Shown here one piece after another: positions 27,810 through 39,226 of a DNA stretch of 64,000 nucleotides. The stretch spans positions 62,001 through 126,000 of the forward strand of contig JAFGXP010000003.1 in assembly GCA_016936535.1 (NCBI GenBank), given 5' to 3'. The position numbers and the translations under genes were made by a program. The notes under the pieces were generated by a model, which was given only the letters and a program-made list of their open reading frames with translations, ran no database searches and was not told the origin of the DNA. The DNA comes from Thiotrichales bacterium (lineage in GTDB: Bacteria; Pseudomonadota; Gammaproteobacteria; Thiomicrospirales; Thiomicrospiraceae). Every line of letters starts with the position of its first letter. Position 1 is the first letter of the stretch.

Positions 27810-28511
27810 ATGGAACAAGAACCGCTCAGACCCTATCAACCCACTCCATTAAAAAAATCCAAAGAAGAGGAGGATGGCAATGAATGGCTGATTACTTACG
27901 CCGATGCCATGACATTGATTTTAGGCTTTTTTGTCTTAATTCTTTCCATGTCGATTATCAATCAAAGTAAATTTGCCGACGTCTCAGAAGCCATTGCTCA
28001 AGGGCTATTAAAAAAGGAAGTTCCGCTTATAGAATCGCCTTTCAAAGCCTTAAACACGCGTCTGAGAAACACCTTGATTGAATACGATATTTTGCCAGAG
28101 CAGGCGTTAATGCAAGAAAAAGACTCACTGAAAATCGATCTGCCCGGTCACATTCTATTTGCCACGGGTTCATCGCAATTGCAACCGTCTTCTCAGCGCC
28201 TGATTGCCGATCTGGCACGCGATATCCGCGCGTTTGATTTGCAGGATTTTTCCATTGAAATTGAAGGGCACACCGACGACATTCCAATACAAACGGAACG
28301 CTACCCCTCGAACTGGGAGCTGTCCTCCAGCCGAGCGATTCAAGTATTGCAGGTGTTTTTAGAACAAGGCGTGGACGGCAACAAACTTAAAGCGATTGGT
28401 TATGCCCAAACGCGTCCCAAAGTGCCAAACCGAGAGGCCAACGGCCAAGCGCTGCCAGACAATCAACAGCTCAACCGTCGAGTTGAAATTAAAATCGCGC
28501 GCAATCTCTAA
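27810..28511 (+). CDS. PomB/MotB-family stator protein with OmpA domain
   Basis: This 233-residue protein is the B subunit that anchors the stator to peptidoglycan. One membrane helix (about residues 28-50) carries the ion-binding Asp32 in ITYADAMTLIL, at the same position as in E. coli MotB. A periplasmic OmpA-like domain (about 110-230) shows IEIEGHTDDIPI, YPSNWELSSSRA and a NRRVEIKI ending. ATG 27810 follows pomA closely. It converges on rlmH with an 8-nt gap and no terminator. Confidence 0.9.
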   Translation: MEQEPLRPYQPTPLKKSKEEEDGNEWLITYADAMTLILGFFVLILSMSIINQSKFADVSEAIAQGLLKKEVPLIESPFKALNTRLRNTLIEYDILPEQALMQEKDSLKIDLPGHILFATGSSQLQPSSQRLIADLARDIRAFDLQDFSIEIEGHTDDIPIQTERYPSNWELSSSRAIQVLQVFLEQGVDGNKLKAIGYAQTRPKVPNREANGQALPDNQQLNRRVEIKIARNL

Positions 28512-28519
28512 AACGCAGA

Positions 28520-28990
28520 CTACTCGCGATGATAGGGATGATGATTCAGCAATGACCAAGCACGGTAGAGTTGCTCAGCAACCAAAATTCGTACCATCGG
28601 ATGCGGCAGCGTGAGATGAGACAAACCCCACTTCCATTGCGCTTGGTCAATCAGCTCCGCTTGCAAGCCATCTGGCCCGCCAACAATCAAAGCGACATCT
28701 TGTCCACCGCCCAGCCAGAGATCGAGCTGTTCGGCCAATTGCTTGGTCGTAACCTGCTGACCACGCTCATCCAACACCACCAGTCGTACGCCCTTAGGCA
28801 GAACATCCAGTATGCGTTTGGCTTCATCGGCTTTCATCTTCTCTACCGAACTGCTTTTACCGCGATTCGCCATCGGCAACTCGATCAAATTCAAGCTGCA
28901 GGCTTTAGGCAGACGCTTGGCGTATTCGTGATAGCCTTCCTGCACCCATTTGGGCATTTTCTGGCCCACGGTAATAAAGTGGATCACCAT
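28520..28990 (-). CDS. rlmH: RlmH, 23S rRNA pseudouridine-1915 N3-methyltransferase
   Basis: This small SPOUT-class enzyme methylates pseudouridine 1915 in helix 69 of 23S rRNA. The 156-residue protein has FITVGQKMPKWVQEGYHEYA, LDERGQQVTT, the SAM-knot ALIVGGPDGL and an ending LAEQLYRAWSLLNHHPYHR. It is 2 nt downstream of rsfS and ends the leuS-lptE-holA-proA-nadD-rsfS-rlmH run. Confidence 0.97.
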   Translation of the reverse strand: MVIHFITVGQKMPKWVQEGYHEYAKRLPKACSLNLIELPMANRGKSSSVEKMKADEAKRILDVLPKGVRLVVLDERGQQVTTKQLAEQLDLWLGGGQDVALIVGGPDGLQAELIDQAQWKWGLSHLTLPHPMVRILVAEQLYRAWSLLNHHPYHRE

Positions 28991-28992
28991 CT

Positions 28993-29367
28993 TTACACAG
29001 AATCCGTTGCCTCAGGCTTATTCAGACGGGTCGCCTGTCCTTTGATATCCCAGAGCTTTTCCAACGCATAGTGCGCGCGTGCCGATTCGGTCATGATATG
29101 AACAATCACATTGCCTAAATCGACCAGTACCCAATCCGGTTGAGGCCCGCCCTCAACGCCCAGAGCTGGCTCACCTGCCTCTTTAAAGGCTTGTTCAAGA
29201 TGCGAGCCTAGGGCGCGAACGTGCGTCGTTGAGGTACCACTGCAGACAATCATCGCATCGGCAAAAGAGCTGATACCCTCAACATCAATCACTTGAATGT
29301 CACGCCCCTTGCTGTCATCCAAAGTCTTGACCACTAAATTGGTTATTTGCTGTAAATCCATCGCCAT
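28993..29367 (-). CDS. rsfS: RsfS, ribosomal silencing factor
   Basis: RsfS binds L14 and blocks subunit joining when nutrients are low. The 124-residue protein shows DDSKGRDIQVIDVEGISSFAD, the VCSGTSTTHVRALG segment, and the family core PDWVLVDLGNVIVHIM with a following Y-x-L-E-K-L-W. ATG 29367 and ATG 29361 are both possible; AGGAG lies 12 nt before the first. It is tightly placed between nadD and rlmH, the conserved arrangement. Confidence 0.97.
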   Translation of the reverse strand: MAMDLQQITNLVVKTLDDSKGRDIQVIDVEGISSFADAMIVCSGTSTTHVRALGSHLEQAFKEAGEPALGVEGGPQPDWVLVDLGNVIVHIMTESARAHYALEKLWDIKGQATRLNKPEATDSV

Positions 29368-29382
29368 TGGCTTTTTGCTCTC

Positions 29383-30018
29383 CTAAAGCGCAGGCGTGCT
29401 TATCCTTTGATAAAGCCCCTGCTGTTGAATAAACTGCACCACCGCTGGCGGGGTGAGGTAGTCGGGATGAATCCCATGTTGTATTTGTTGTCGAATCCGT
29501 GTTGAGCGAATATCCAGTTGCGTAATCGCCACATCAAGGATTTGACCGCTGCGTTGCGTAAAGCGCGCCACTCGGCACTGAGCAAAGAGCGCGGCCTCTT
29601 CACCGATAAAATTCAACCCTTCTCCCGGACGGTGCATCACCGCCAAGTTGGCCAATTGCAGAATCTTGCGCCATTCATGCCAACGACAAAACTGTGCAAA
29701 AGCATCGGTGCCCAACAATAAAACCATTCCTGGCTCGGCAAAGACTTCGGCCAGACTTTGCAAGGTTGTCACCATATAGGAAGGACCATCGCGCTCAATC
29801 TCAATTCGATCAAGAACGAATTTAGGTTGATCTGCAATCGCTAATTCCAGCATGGCACAACGTTGCTGGGCACTGACGTTCGGGGCGGCTCGATGCACGG
29901 GCTGAGCGCACGGAATAAAACGCACCTGCTGTAAATCCAGTTGCTGGGCGATTTCTAGGGCGGCACGCAAATGACCATGATGAATTGGATCAAAAGTACC
30001 GCCGTAGATCCCAATCAT
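29383..30018 (-). CDS. nadD: NadD, nicotinate-mononucleotide adenylyltransferase
   Basis: NadD makes deamido-NAD from nicotinate mononucleotide and ATP. The 211-residue protein starts IGIYGGTFDPIHHGHLRAA, which holds the nucleotidyltransferase H-x-G-H motif. SYMVTTLQSL, LLLGTDAFAQFCRWHEW and the C-terminal STRIRQQIQHG (ISxTxxR type) are as expected. It lies 12 nt downstream of proA. Confidence 0.97.
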   Translation of the reverse strand: MIGIYGGTFDPIHHGHLRAALEIAQQLDLQQVRFIPCAQPVHRAAPNVSAQQRCAMLELAIADQPKFVLDRIEIERDGPSYMVTTLQSLAEVFAEPGMVLLLGTDAFAQFCRWHEWRKILQLANLAVMHRPGEGLNFIGEEAALFAQCRVARFTQRSGQILDVAITQLDIRSTRIRQQIQHGIHPDYLTPPAVVQFIQQQGLYQRISTPAL

Positions 30019-30030
30019 CTTTCCCGCTCC

Positions 30031-31284
30031 CTATTGACGAATATGACCATCGCCTAGAACAATGTATTTTTGCGAGGTCAGACCTTCTAACCCGACAGGA
30101 CCGCGCGCATGGAATTTATCGGTACTGATGCCAATTTCAGCCCCTAATCCATATTCAAAACCATCGGCGAAACGCGTCGAGGCATTCACCATGACCGAAC
30201 TGGAATCGACCTCCGTTAAAAAACGGCGCGCTGTGCTGAGATTTTCAGTAATAATCGCTTCAGTATGTCCAGAGCTGTATTGCGCAATGTGTGCCATCGC
30301 CTGGTCCACATCGCTCACCACACGAATCGACAAGATCGGCGCTAAATATTCGGTTGCCCAATCATTTTCCTGAGCCGGCAGTGCATCAATCAGCGCACAG
30401 GTTTGCGCGCACCCGCGCAACTCAACCCCTTTTTCGGCATAAAGCAAAGCTAATTGCGGCAAAATCTCCGCTGCCCGACTCTCGGCAATCAGTAGCGTTT
30501 CCATCGCGTTACACACCCCATACCGATGGGTTTTCGCATTCAATGCCACTGCAATGGCCTTAGTACGGTCGGCATCCTGATCAATATAAACGTGACAGAT
30601 ACCGTCTAGGTGCTTAATCACAGGCACCTTTGCCCCTTGACTAATCCGCTCAATCAAACCTTTGCCGCCACGGGGAATAATCACATCCACATAACGTGGC
30701 ATTGCAATCAGATGGCCGACGGCAGCACGATCCGTGGTAGCAACGACTTGCACGGCCTGCGCCGGTAAATCTGCCGCTTGCAAACCCGCTGCAATGCATT
30801 TCGCCAAGGCTTGGTTGGAATGTGCGGCCTCCGAGCCTCCTCGCAAAATTGCGGCATTGCCCGACTTTAAGCACAAGGCCGCCGCATCCACCGTAACATT
30901 CGGCCGCGATTCGTAAATAATGCCAACCACCCCCAAAGGCACGCGCATCTTGCCGACCTGAATCCCTGAAGGACGATAGGCCATCTCACTAATTTGCCCA
31001 ATTGGATCTGGTAAAGCGGCAATCTGGCGCAGCCCCTCGGCCATGGTGGCAATCGCTTTATCGCTCAATGTCAGGCGGTCAAGCATAGCCGCATCCATGC
31101 CCTTATCCACACCGACTTGCAAATCTTTGGCATTTTCAGCCTGAAGTTCAGCAGCTTGGGTTTCGATCTGATTGGCGATCTCGAGAAGAGCACGGTTTTT
31201 TTGGGCACTCTGCGCACGCAAAAGCGCACGCGATGCAACACGCGCCGCCTGTCCCAATTGGTTCATATAGTGTTCAATATTCAT
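30031..31284 (-). CDS. proA: ProA, gamma-glutamyl phosphate reductase
   Basis: ProA reduces glutamyl-5-phosphate to glutamate semialdehyde in proline synthesis. The 417-residue protein shows [30 protein letters not shown], the catalytic cysteine in [12 protein letters not shown], and the closing [21 protein letters not shown] region. The start [15 protein letters not shown] at 31284 has AGGA 8 nt upstream; the open frame to 31521 overlaps holA and is not real. proA in this run, between holA and nadD, departs from E. coli but is seen in other gammaproteobacteria. Confidence 0.97.
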   Translation of the reverse strand: MNIEHYMNQLGQAARVASRALLRAQSAQKNRALLEIANQIETQAAELQAENAKDLQVGVDKGMDAAMLDRLTLSDKAIATMAEGLRQIAALPDPIGQISEMAYRPSGIQVGKMRVPLGVVGIIYESRPNVTVDAAALCLKSGNAAILRGGSEAAHSNQALAKCIAAGLQAADLPAQAVQVVATTDRAAVGHLIAMPRYVDVIIPRGGKGLIERISQGAKVPVIKHLDGICHVYIDQDADRTKAIAVALNAKTHRYGVCNAMETLLIAESRAAEILPQLALLYAEKGVELRGCAQTCALIDALPAQENDWATEYLAPILSIRVVSDVDQAMAHIAQYSSGHTEAIITENLSTARRFLTEVDSSSVMVNASTRFADGFEYGLGAEIGISTDKFHARGPVGLEGLTSQKYIVLGDGHIRQ

Positions 31285-31333
31285 CGTCTGTTCCTGCTGT
31301 AGCAACGGTTTGCTTTTGGGGTTTGGGTAAAAA

Positions 31334-32365
31334 TTAACTGGCCATCTGGGTGACGAGTTGATGCAGAGCGGACCAACGCTCCGCTTCACCTGAACTGGGC
31401 ACCAGACCTTTGCTCTGCACATCCAACTGTAATGCCTGAGCAAGATACCGGCTGGCATTTTGTCCCAAACCTCGCGCCAGAGCTTGGCGATAATCACCTT
31501 GGTTAATCGACCAAATTTCACACTGTTTAAAAGCTTGAGCTAAGGGCATCTGCTCGGTACAAAACTGCAGCTCTGCCAAGAGCCGCAGTTCTTTGCTTAA
31601 AAGCCACAGCACCACCAACAATTCCACCCCTTCTTGGCGTAATCGCTGAAGAATTTGCGCAGCATTCAAGCGCTGCCCTTGCAGGACAGCACTGCTAAGT
31701 GCATACAGCTGATAATGCGTTTGATCGACCACACTGTTGGCAATCTGTTCTGCCCCGATCTGCTGCGTTGCTTGCGGCAATAAACTTAGGCTCAATTTGA
31801 TTAACTCTTGGTCTGCCGCCAATAAATTACCTTCAGTGCGTTCAGCCAAAAGCGCCGCCGCCGCCGCATCGAGACTCAATCCGTAATTTTGTGCGCGTTG
31901 CAAAATCCAATTGGGCAAGGCGGCACGCTCAATCGTTTTTGCCTGCACCACCAAACCAGCCGCTTCAATCACTTGAACCCATTTACTCTTTAATTGGCGG
32001 CTGTCGAGTTTTTCGCAAAACAACAGCAACACCATGTCAGGATTGCTCTTTGCCCGCACGCAAAATTGCTGAATAAATGCGGTGCCTTCGGTACCTGGGT
32101 TGCCTTTTGGCAAATTTAAACGCAAATATTGGCGTTCGGCAAACAACGAACCTGATTGGGTTGTCATCTGCAAAACCTGCCAATCGAAACTGGCATCCGC
32201 ATCAAAGCTGTCCGTTGCAATCAACCCCTCTTGCTGCAAACGTACACGCAACGCATCCCAACAATCGCGAAGATAAAGTAACTCTTCTCCATAGAACAAA
32301 AAGATTGGCGCGATTTGAAACGATGCGATAGAGACTTGCTTGAGAAAGGCCGCTGCGGGTAACAC
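31334..32365 (-). CDS. holA: HolA, DNA polymerase III delta subunit
   Basis: HolA is the clamp-loader subunit that opens the beta clamp. The 343-residue protein has the family N terminus [23 protein letters not shown], a degenerate AAA+ fold, [15 protein letters not shown], and [22 protein letters not shown] 32365 is the only reasonable start and lies 11 nt after the lptE stop. The lptE-holA-nadD order supports the call. Confidence 0.93.
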   Translation of the reverse strand: MLPAAAFLKQVSIASFQIAPIFLFYGEELLYLRDCWDALRVRLQQEGLIATDSFDADASFDWQVLQMTTQSGSLFAERQYLRLNLPKGNPGTEGTAFIQQFCVRAKSNPDMVLLLFCEKLDSRQLKSKWVQVIEAAGLVVQAKTIERAALPNWILQRAQNYGLSLDAAAAALLAERTEGNLLAADQELIKLSLSLLPQATQQIGAEQIANSVVDQTHYQLYALSSAVLQGQRLNAAQILQRLRQEGVELLVVLWLLSKELRLLAELQFCTEQMPLAQAFKQCEIWSINQGDYRQALARGLGQNASRYLAQALQLDVQSKGLVPSSGEAERWSALHQLVTQMAS

Positions 32366-32376
32366 ATCCTACCCCG

Positions 32377-32907
32377 TTACGGACGAGGAACATAGCGCAG
32401 GCGACTGAGCAATTGCTGAGCCAAATCCTGCGCCATTTGCCGATTCAAATCCGAAAGCTCTTGTTCAGCCGCCATTAGGCCCTGCGGGTCAATCCGTCGA
32501 TCACGATACGCAAACGCTTGATCGCGCACCAACACCTTGCCTTGTGCATCGAGAATTTGATAGGGCTGGGTCCAGCGGATAAATTCAGCCGTTGTTTCGC
32601 CTAAAAGCGAAACGCCGGTGCGCTTACTACTTTTCTGGGTGGAACCCAACACCAAGGTCACTTCTCGTCCTAAGGCTTCAGGCTCTGCAACAAAGCGCTG
32701 CACCGATTCCAGTTCAACGCCGACTGGCAAGCGTGCACGCAACTCGCGTTGAATGGCACTGTCCGTGTCTGGCTCGGTTTGCAGTTGAATCCGCTGGAGC
32801 GCGGTATCCGACATGCTGTCCGAATCACGCAATTGAAAACTGCAGCCCGGTAAGGTGAGCTGCCAAAGCAGCAGCAAACTTAATAAGCTTAAACGTACCG
32901 CAACCAT
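32377..32907 (-). CDS. lptE: LptE, LPS-assembly lipoprotein
   Basis: LptE plugs the LptD barrel that inserts lipopolysaccharide in the outer membrane. The 176-residue protein has a lipoprotein signal with the lipobox L-P-G-C at about residue 22, followed by S-F-Q-L-R-D (typical G/SFxLRG start of mature LptE). FIRWTQPYQILDAQGKVLVRD and a C-terminal QDLAQQLLSRL are consistent. ATG 32907 has AGGA 9 nt upstream; TTG 32913 is less likely. The leuS-lptE-holA context is decisive. Confidence 0.92.
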   Translation of the reverse strand: MVAVRLSLLSLLLLWQLTLPGCSFQLRDSDSMSDTALQRIQLQTEPDTDSAIQRELRARLPVGVELESVQRFVAEPEALGREVTLVLGSTQKSSKRTGVSLLGETTAEFIRWTQPYQILDAQGKVLVRDQAFAYRDRRIDPQGLMAAEQELSDLNRQMAQDLAQQLLSRLRYVPRP

Positions 32908-32929
32908 AGACAATTTTCCTGTTGAGACC

Positions 32930-35587
<2,658 letters not shown>

Positions 35588-35704
35588 CTAGTCAAAAAGG
35601 CGGGCTGTCGAAAAAAGAATAAGTTCAGTATTATATTAGGCGGGCTAAGCCTTTGCACGGCAGTTTTAAGCCTTGCCAAAAATAAGTGAAATTGGGAGAA
35701 AATG

Positions 35705-36094
35705 ATGAGCCAGAACAAGATGCTAAAAGCCTACCGTACCCTGCTGAATCACGCCAAAGAACGGGCGCTCATGGCCGAGTACCAAACTTGGCAAAGTTTA
35801 GGCCATGCCATCGAACGCGCCGAACAGGCCGAGCACAATCTAGCGGAACTGACTCAAAAAGAGTTTCACCAAGTTCAAGAGGATCTGCGCGCCGACCTCA
35901 ATACCCTTGCCGAGTACCTTGCCGATATCGAACAGGGTGCGGCAGATTTTGTACGCATGGAGCTAGAACCACTGGAACAATTGCTGATTGACAAGGCTCT
36001 CAGTCTTGCCGACCCGACCCAAATCACCGTGTTGCGCTTGCGCTTAGCCGCGGCAATGGAAGAGAATCACCCGGCTTTTTCCACTCGCCATTAA
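35705..36094 (+). CDS. YbeL/DUF1451-like protein without a zinc ribbon
   Basis: This 129-residue, largely helical protein is acidic and has no cysteine at all. The central part (LTQKEFHQVQEDLRADLNTL, then YLADIEQGAADFVRMELEPL) resembles the N-terminal half of YbeL. YbeL also lies divergently next to leuS in E. coli, so the synteny supports the match. The C-terminal zinc ribbon of YbeL, with two CxxC pairs, is missing. The function is unknown. ATG 35705 is preferred over 35702 because GGGAG is 6 nt from it. It converges on lnt. Confidence 0.65.
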   Translation: MSQNKMLKAYRTLLNHAKERALMAEYQTWQSLGHAIERAEQAEHNLAELTQKEFHQVQEDLRADLNTLAEYLADIEQGAADFVRMELEPLEQLLIDKALSLADPTQITVLRLRLAAAMEENHPAFSTRH

Positions 36095-36121
36095 GCGAAA
36101 TAGGCCCTTTTCTTTTCCGCT

Positions 36122-37693
36122 TTACGCGACATGAGAGGCATCCGACCGGGCGTCATGACGTCTCGCCAGCAACAACGCCAACCCCAGACTCAACAAAAGG
36201 GCAAGCAAGATCGGCAGCTGACGCCATTGTGCATAAGGCGTTAAGCCTTGGTAAGGCTGTACTTGCGTTCGTAACACCCCTTGCTGATAGACAGGAATCT
36301 GAGCTTTAATCTGCCCATCCACTCCTGCTACCAACGTATAGCCAGTATTGGTCGCACGAGCAATCTCGCGACCCAATTCCAAGGCGCGCATCTGCACATC
36401 CTGCACCTGTTGCGCAGGCTCCAGTGTGTGAGCAAACCAAGCGTCGTTCGAAACCGTAATCAGGTATTCCGCTTGCGGGAGCTGTCGCGCCAGCTCTTCA
36501 CCAAACGCCATTTCGAAACAGATACTTAAACCCACTTGTCGGCCACCCAAGGTCATGGGCGGCTGCTCAGGCGAACCGGCGCTGAAAGTCGCATAGGGAA
36601 TCGAAAAGACGCTACTCAAGAACCGAAAGGCTCCGTCAAACGGAAAATACTCACTAAACGGCACCAGATGATGCTTGTAATAACGTTGCTGCGGATCTTT
36701 CAGGTTAATCAACGCATTATAATAATTTTCGCTGCGGGGCCCTCCGGCAATCACGCCAACCAAAATATCTTTCTGCAAAAGCTGTGCATCGGCAATAAAC
36801 GTTTTCAGCGCCCCCTTCTCTACCACATCATAGTAGGCTGGAATCGCCGTTTCCGGCCAAACAATCACCTCGGCATCTAAGTTTAAGCGGGTCATCTGAA
36901 TATACCGCTCCATGGTCGGACCAAACATATCCGCCTGCCATTTTTGCTCTTGGGGAATATTCCCCTGCAACAAGGCAATATCCACCGGCTTGCCGTTGGG
37001 CGTCACCCACTGGACCTGCTGTAAACCCAAACCTCCCAACCACACACTCACAACCAAGACACTGCCGAGCAACCAAGCGCGCGTTTGCCATAATAAAAGC
37101 AAAGCGCCAGCCGTTAACGCCAAGGCCCAACTCAATCCCCAAACCCCTAAAACTGGTGCATAGCCATCCAGCCAAGTATGCAGATGACTCACCCCGCTCA
37201 ATAAAAACGGAAAGCCACCAAAGAGCCAGCCGCGAAACAACTCAAAAAGCACCCAAAGCGCTGGAAAAATCCCTAACAACGTCAAAGCGGGTGTGCGTTT
37301 CAGATGCCCTGCCACCCAGCTCGCGGCCACAATAAAGAGGGTAAGATAAAGCACCCAAGCTAGGGTAAGTAGCAGCGCCAAGGGCAACAGAACCTCGGCA
37401 TAGAAATAAATACTAGAAAACAACCAGCTGGCCCCAACCCCAAAAAAGCCTAGTCCATACCACAAACCCAGCTTGGCTGAAGACACGGGATTCGGTGCGC
37501 GCCACCAAAAAGCAAACAAGACCGTAAGCGAGAGCAACATGACCGGTGCATACCCAAAAGGGGCAAAGCCCATTACGCCTAAGCCGCCAACGACCAAGGC
37601 CGCCAGATGAACGCGCTGCGGGCGCACAAAATTCCATAATGCTTGAACCCTTGGCCAAGCGGAAAAAAGGGATGCGGTGCTTTTTTGTTGCAT
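36122..37693 (-). CDS. lnt: Lnt, apolipoprotein N-acyltransferase
   Basis: Lnt adds the third acyl chain to lipoproteins in the inner membrane. About seven N-terminal membrane helices (to about residue 220) precede a carbon-nitrogen hydrolase domain. The catalytic residues are visible as Glu in VWPETAIPAYY and Cys in LSICFEMAFGEELA; the Lys is expected in between. LVPFSEYFPFDG and VSNDAWF are typical. The length is 523 residues. It follows corC, as in E. coli, but a strong terminator stands between them. Confidence 0.96.
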   Translation of the reverse strand: MQQKSTASLFSAWPRVQALWNFVRPQRVHLAALVVGGLGVMGFAPFGYAPVMLLSLTVLFAFWWRAPNPVSSAKLGLWYGLGFFGVGASWLFSSIYFYAEVLLPLALLLTLAWVLYLTLFIVAASWVAGHLKRTPALTLLGIFPALWVLFELFRGWLFGGFPFLLSGVSHLHTWLDGYAPVLGVWGLSWALALTAGALLLLWQTRAWLLGSVLVVSVWLGGLGLQQVQWVTPNGKPVDIALLQGNIPQEQKWQADMFGPTMERYIQMTRLNLDAEVIVWPETAIPAYYDVVEKGALKTFIADAQLLQKDILVGVIAGGPRSENYYNALINLKDPQQRYYKHHLVPFSEYFPFDGAFRFLSSVFSIPYATFSAGSPEQPPMTLGGRQVGLSICFEMAFGEELARQLPQAEYLITVSNDAWFAHTLEPAQQVQDVQMRALELGREIARATNTGYTLVAGVDGQIKAQIPVYQQGVLRTQVQPYQGLTPYAQWRQLPILLALLLSLGLALLLARRHDARSDASHVA

Positions 37694-37770
37694 TCTGTAA
37701 ACTTCTTTTTATCAAAAATAACGAGTTGGACATCCACCGAATCGACCGCTTTAGTCATCCAGTGCCGCTC

Positions 37771-37798
37771 AAAAAAAAAGCCAAGCATTGGGCTTGGC
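37771..37798 (-). terminator. Terminator between corC and lnt
   Basis: On the minus strand GCCAAGC and GCTTGGC pair (37780-37786 with 37792-37798) around a 5-nt loop, followed by nine T residues. It lies about 20 nt after the corC stop, so lnt probably depends on read-through or its own promoter. Confidence 0.88.
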
Positions 37799-37817
37799 CT
37801 CTTTACAGAAAGGATTT

Positions 37818-38675
37818 TTAGGCTGCAGGCAGCTCAGAACCCTCATTACTGGCTTTAAAAGGTCGAACTTCAAAGCACTCCACTCGACGATCGTTGGCTT
37901 TGGTGACCTTAATAACCCAAGACGCTAAAATCAACTCTTCGTCTAATGCCGGCACATGCCCGAACTGCACAGCGACATACCCACCCAAGGTTTCAGATAC
38001 CTCTTCATCCAGGGTTAATTTGAAAAACTCATTAAACTCTTCTAGTGAAGTGAGCGCATTAACGTAATAAATCTCGCCCGCTCTTTTTTGAATATTGTCA
38101 CTCTCTTCTTCGTCGTGTTCGTCTTCAATATCCCCAACAATTTGCTCAATGACATCCTCTATGGTGACCAAGCCTGCCAGCTCGCCATACTCATCCACCA
38201 CTAATGCCAAGTGATTTCGGCTCTCTTTAAAATCGCGCAACAGCACATTTAAGCGCTTACTTTCTGGAACAAACACCGGCTCGCGATAGATGGATTGCAA
38301 ATCTGCCTTGGTTTTCAACACCCCTTTCACCACGGAGCGGAAGACGTCTTTTGCCAACAACACCCCGACAATTTTATTGTCATCCATCACTGGGTAGCGG
38401 GAATGAGAGCTTTGCAACATCACTTCTAAAATCGTTTCGAGAGACGCTTCAGCATCAATCAGCTCAATTTGCGGGCGCGGCACCATAATGTCACGCACGC
38501 GGGACTCAGAAACTTCCAAAACCCCTTCAATCATCAATAGCGCATCACCGTCAATAATCCCCTCGTTATGCGCTTCTTTGAGGGATTCAACCAAATCTTC
38601 TCGACTCTCCGGTTCGTCAGAAAACACCTTTCCTAAACGCTCTAACCACGAAGAGCCGCTACTACTGTCACTCAT
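37818..38675 (-). CDS. corC: CorC/YbeX-type CBS-domain protein
   Basis: This 285-residue cytoplasmic protein has a pair of CBS domains (about residues 70-190, with VRDIMVPRPQI, SRYPVMDDNKIVGVLLAKD and HLALVVDEYGELAGLVT) and a C-terminal transporter-associated domain with ETLGGYVAVQFG. E. coli CorC is linked to magnesium and cobalt efflux, and YbeX more recently to ribosome metabolism. ATG 38675 gives MSDSSSGSSWLERL, as in E. coli; the GTG/ATG region upstream at 38684 is less likely. It is located between ybeY and lnt. Confidence 0.93.
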   Translation of the reverse strand: MSDSSSGSSWLERLGKVFSDEPESREDLVESLKEAHNEGIIDGDALLMIEGVLEVSESRVRDIMVPRPQIELIDAEASLETILEVMLQSSHSRYPVMDDNKIVGVLLAKDVFRSVVKGVLKTKADLQSIYREPVFVPESKRLNVLLRDFKESRNHLALVVDEYGELAGLVTIEDVIEQIVGDIEDEHDEEESDNIQKRAGEIYYVNALTSLEEFNEFFKLTLDEEVSETLGGYVAVQFGHVPALDEELILASWVIKVTKANDRRVECFEVRPFKASNEGSELPAA

Positions 38676-38731
38676 TACAATCATTTCACCTTTTGGTTGT
38701 TAAAACAGCGCTGCACTGCCAAGGCAAACAG

Positions 38732-39211
38732 CTACTCGTCATCTGCATAGGGATCAGGATACCCCAGGGCCTGCATAATCTGTTGTTCCAAAGCCTCCAT
38801 CTCCTCGGCTTCGGCTTCCTCTATATGGTCAAAACCTTGCAAATGCAAGGTTCCATGCACAATCAGGTGCGCCCAATGCGCTTCCAAAGATTTATTCTGC
38901 TCGGCAGCCTCACGCGCAACCACTTCAACACACAACACCAAATCGCCCAGATAGGGCAATTCTTCACCTAACTCTAACAACCCCGGAGGTTGCTCAAAAG
39001 GAAAGGAGAGAACATTTGTGGGCTTATCCATGCCGCGATAATCGCGATTAAGCGCCTGCGACTCTTCGGCATCAACCATACGCACCACCATCTCAACCGG
39101 TTGCTTAGCCAAATCGCCCTGAAGCGCTGCACCAACCCAACGATGGCACTGCTCTAAACTGGGTAAGGGCTCCTCTGCCACCGCCCACTGCAGTTCAATC
39201 TCTAACATCAT
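38732..39211 (-). CDS. ybeY: YbeY, rRNA-maturation metalloendoribonuclease
   Basis: YbeY acts in 16S rRNA 3' end maturation and ribosome quality control. The 159-residue protein has the zinc motif [11 protein letters not shown], and [10 protein letters not shown] preceded by [11 protein letters not shown] 39211 has GGAG 9 nt upstream; the GTG at 39217 is too close to it. It overlaps no neighbour and lies 15 nt downstream of phoH. Confidence 0.95.
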   Translation of the reverse strand: MMLEIELQWAVAEEPLPSLEQCHRWVGAALQGDLAKQPVEMVVRMVDAEESQALNRDYRGMDKPTNVLSFPFEQPPGLLELGEELPYLGDLVLCVEVVAREAAEQNKSLEAHWAHLIVHGTLHLQGFDHIEEAEAEEMEALEQQIMQALGYPDPYADDE

Positions 39212-39226
39212 CTTCACGCTCTCCGC

